DNA from: Avoscillospira sp045652125
Lineage (GTDB): Bacteria; Bacillota; Clostridia; Oscillospirales; Oscillospiraceae
Direction: 5' to 3'
NCBI GenBank assembly: GCA_045652125.1
Contig: JAZRTT010000041.1
Span: forward strand, 1 to 59,942
Length of the DNA stretch: 59,942 nucleotides
Below the pieces are notes generated by a model that ran no database searches, was not told where the DNA came from, and saw only the letters and a program-made list of their open reading frames with translations. Numbering within the stretch: the stretch's first letter is position 1; the number at the start of each line of letters is the position of its first letter. Positions 58,387-59,942 of this stretch are shown one piece after another. The position numbers and the translations under genes are program-made.

Positions 58387-59655
58387 TTACTTTTTCGCCA
58401 ATGCTTTTTTCAGCCAGTCCTTGCCGTCTACAAATTTGGAGACGATAAAGGACACCACATAGTCACCGGCAGCGTTGATCATGGTCGCGGGAGGATCTAC
58501 CAGATTGCCGATGGTGACCAGAATGGGGAAGGCCAGCTCGATCTGGGTGGGAAAGAAGATGGCGCAGATGATGTACTCACCGATGTAACCGCCGCCGGGA
58601 ACGCCGCTCATGCCCACAGAGGACAGGACGGCCACCAGTACCACAGGCAGCAGCATACTCCATGTAAATTCCTGCCCGAACACACCGAACACAAAGGCGA
58701 TCTTCAGAACGCAGGAGAAGCAGGAGCCATCCATGTGCATGGTAGCACCCAGAGGCAGGACAATGTCGGAAACATCCTTTGAAATGCCCGTATCGGCTGC
58801 GGCATCCATGTTGGTGGGGATGGTCGCCACAGAGGAGCAGGTGCCCAGAGACACCATGGCAGGCCGGACAATGTGACGGAACATGGTCTTAACAGCACCC
58901 TTACCGCCGCCGAACCATGCAAACAGGGGGAAGGCAGTAAACACATAAATGGCACACAGGGGATAGTAAACGGCCAGGCCACGGCCATAGTCGGCAGTAA
59001 TCTGCGGGCCGTAGACCGCCACCAGATCGGCAAAAAAGCCAAAGAAGGCGATGGGAGCATAGTAGGTAATGATCTTAACAAACTTCATCATGACCTCGGA
59101 CAAACCGTCCAGCCATTTGGCGATGACCTCTCCCTTTTCCCCCGCCAGATTAACAGAAAATCCGAACAGCATAGAGAATACGATCAGCGGCAGCATAGCT
59201 CTGCGGGACAGCAACCCCACAAAATCTTCAGCCGTGAAGAAATTGACGACCATCTGAGGCAAACTGGCGTAGGCACCCATTTCCTCAGCGGGAATGCTTT
59301 CCCACGGAACCAAAACCGGCGGAATGAGCTTCATCAGCACAAACATGATCACAGCAGCAATGGCACCGGTGACCACAAATGTGGCAATGGTGTACCCCAT
59401 GATCTTACCGGCACGCTTGCGGCTTCCCATATTGGCCACCGCACCTGCGATAGACGCAAATACCATGGGAACAACCAGGCAGAACATCATGTTGATGAAC
59501 AGCGTGCCAAGAGGTTTCAAAACACTTGCACCGGCAGAATCACCGGTATTCGGGAACAGGAAACCAACGATACAGCCGGCAACGATGGCTGCCAACATAA
59601 TGATCAGCAAGCCATAATTCTTCAGGAATGAGTTCTTCTTGATTAGAGTCGACAT
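58387..59655 (-). CDS. Dicarboxylate/amino acid:cation symporter (DAACS family)
   Basis: A 422-residue membrane transporter of the GltP/DctA fold with eight helices and two re-entrant hairpins. Visible: LKPLGTLFINMMFCLVVPMVFASI, the first hairpin GTCSSVATIPTNM (SSS/SSV tip), the substrate helix MHMDGSCFSCVLKIAFVFG, and the second hairpin GMSGVPGGGYIG. The sequence does not fix whether it takes glutamate, aspartate, serine or C4-dicarboxylates. Start ATG with AAGGAGG. Monocistronic. Confidence 0.93.
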   Translation of the reverse strand: MSTLIKKNSFLKNYGLLIIMLAAIVAGCIVGFLFPNTGDSAGASVLKPLGTLFINMMFCLVVPMVFASIAGAVANMGSRKRAGKIMGYTIATFVVTGAIAAVIMFVLMKLIPPVLVPWESIPAEEMGAYASLPQMVVNFFTAEDFVGLLSRRAMLPLIVFSMLFGFSVNLAGEKGEVIAKWLDGLSEVMMKFVKIITYYAPIAFFGFFADLVAVYGPQITADYGRGLAVYYPLCAIYVFTAFPLFAWFGGGKGAVKTMFRHIVRPAMVSLGTCSSVATIPTNMDAAADTGISKDVSDIVLPLGATMHMDGSCFSCVLKIAFVFGVFGQEFTWSMLLPVVLVAVLSSVGMSGVPGGGYIGEYIICAIFFPTQIELAFPILVTIGNLVDPPATMINAAGDYVVSFIVSKFVDGKDWLKKALAKK

Positions 59656-59714
59656 GCGTTTTCCTCCTTACTGCTTTCTCTTATATGTATGGCAATGGGC
59701 AAGAAACTATGTTT

Positions 59715-59743
59715 ATTATACACAAAAACAACATTCAGGTAAA
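59715..59743 (-). promoter_or_regulatory. Promoter of the symporter gene
   Basis: On the minus strand TTTACC (59743-59738), 17-base spacer, TATAAT (59720-59715). Confidence 0.7.
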
Positions 59744-59790
59744 GAGATTTTTTGAAAAATTTGTACTGTGACGGTTCTTTCCTATTGGTC

Positions 59791-59819
59791 TTGACGCTGA
59801 CAAAAAAGAATGGTAAAAT
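59791..59819 (+). promoter_or_regulatory. Promoter of tRNA-Leu
   Basis: TTGACG (59791-59796), 17-base spacer, TAAAAT (59814-59819), 11 bases before the mature tRNA. Confidence 0.8.
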
Positions 59820-59830
59820 ATACGCCGCAG

Positions 59831-59916
59831 GCCGGTGTGGTGGAATGGTAGACACCAGGGACTTAAAATCCCTTGCAGGCAACTGCGTACCGGTTCGAGT
59901 CCGGTCACCGGCACCA
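59831..59916 (+). tRNA. tRNA-Leu(UAA), with encoded CCA
   Basis: Acceptor arms GCCGGTG (59831-59837) and CACCGGC (59906-59912) pair fully, followed by A and CCA. The anticodon stem AGGGA/TCCCT encloses CTTAAAA with anticodon TAA (59864-59866). The long variable arm (TGCAGGCAACTGCG region) is typical of leucine tRNAs, and the T-arm has GGTTCGAGTCC. Its U34 is a substrate of the MnmG product encoded at 55186-57060. Confidence 0.97.
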
Positions 59917-59920
59917 AATT

Positions 59921-59942
59921 CCGCAGTCCCGTGGGGCTGCGG
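59921..59942 (+). terminator. Start of a terminator after tRNA-Leu (cut by window end)
   Basis: CCGCAG and CTGCGG close a stem with inner CCC/GGG pairing; any T-run would lie beyond the window. Confidence 0.5.

Overview
The window reads as a chromosomal segment of a spore-forming, low-abundance-of-mobile-DNA Clostridia genome, most likely an Oscillospiraceae-type Firmicute. Reasons: a clostridial division and cell wall (dcw) cluster with a PASTA-domain SpoVD/FtsI protein, the spore maturation pair SpmA/SpmB, sigma-A style promoters with 17-base spacers and strong AGGAGG ribosome sites, moderately high GC, and a MurE with the DNPR motif for meso-diaminopimelate. The genus assignment is inference. 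I see no CRISPR array, prophage or intact insertion sequence.

Layout. 1-10285: a minus-strand dcw operon, mraZ-rsmH-ftsL-spoVD-murE-murF-mraY-ftsW-murG (murG cut by the window edge), with a promoter and 10-base-phased MraZ boxes ahead of mraZ. 10400-12775: a solitary ClpC-type ATPase. 12937-17703: ferredoxin, then trmN6-rsmI-spmA-spmB, then argS. 17747-20394: a membrane protein fused to an E2/CAT-like acyltransferase domain, divergent from an orphan Dam-type DNA methylase. 20564-24400: a MacAB-like efflux system. 24517-27461: lysA with a GNAT gene, divergent from a threonine-aldolase-like enzyme. 27561-31033: sdpRI-like regulator/immunity pair, divergent from a KtrBA potassium system. 31349-38205: an L-rhamnose-type sugar operon (ATPase, two permeases, lipoprotein, RhaM mutarotase, fucose/arabinose-isomerase-like enzyme) behind a promoter with two LacI-type operators.

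38591-49475: a minus-strand purine operon purE-C-F-M-N-D-L-guaB. 49586-52470: an AlgI/AlgX-like polymer acetylation pair. 52850-58343: DeoR regulator, rpiB, pyridoxamine kinase, mnmG, a candidate small RNA, tadA, and a small XRE regulator divergent from a 58-residue protein. 58387-59942: a dicarboxylate/amino acid symporter and tRNA-Leu(UAA).

How it fits together: MurE, MurF, MraY and MurG build lipid II, FtsW and SpoVD polymerise and cross-link it, and LysA turns the same diaminopimelate into lysine. The purine operon makes IMP precursors and XMP from PRPP but lacks purB and purH here. The main points for a second look are a PurF whose glutaminase domain has lost its catalytic cysteine, the E2-like membrane fusion with the catalytic histidine replaced and a probably leaderless mRNA, an independent small RNA between mnmG and tadA, the unusual isomerase in the rhamnose operon, a small palindrome-controlled XRE module, and intrinsic terminators sitting inside operons (notably between ftsW and the essential murG).
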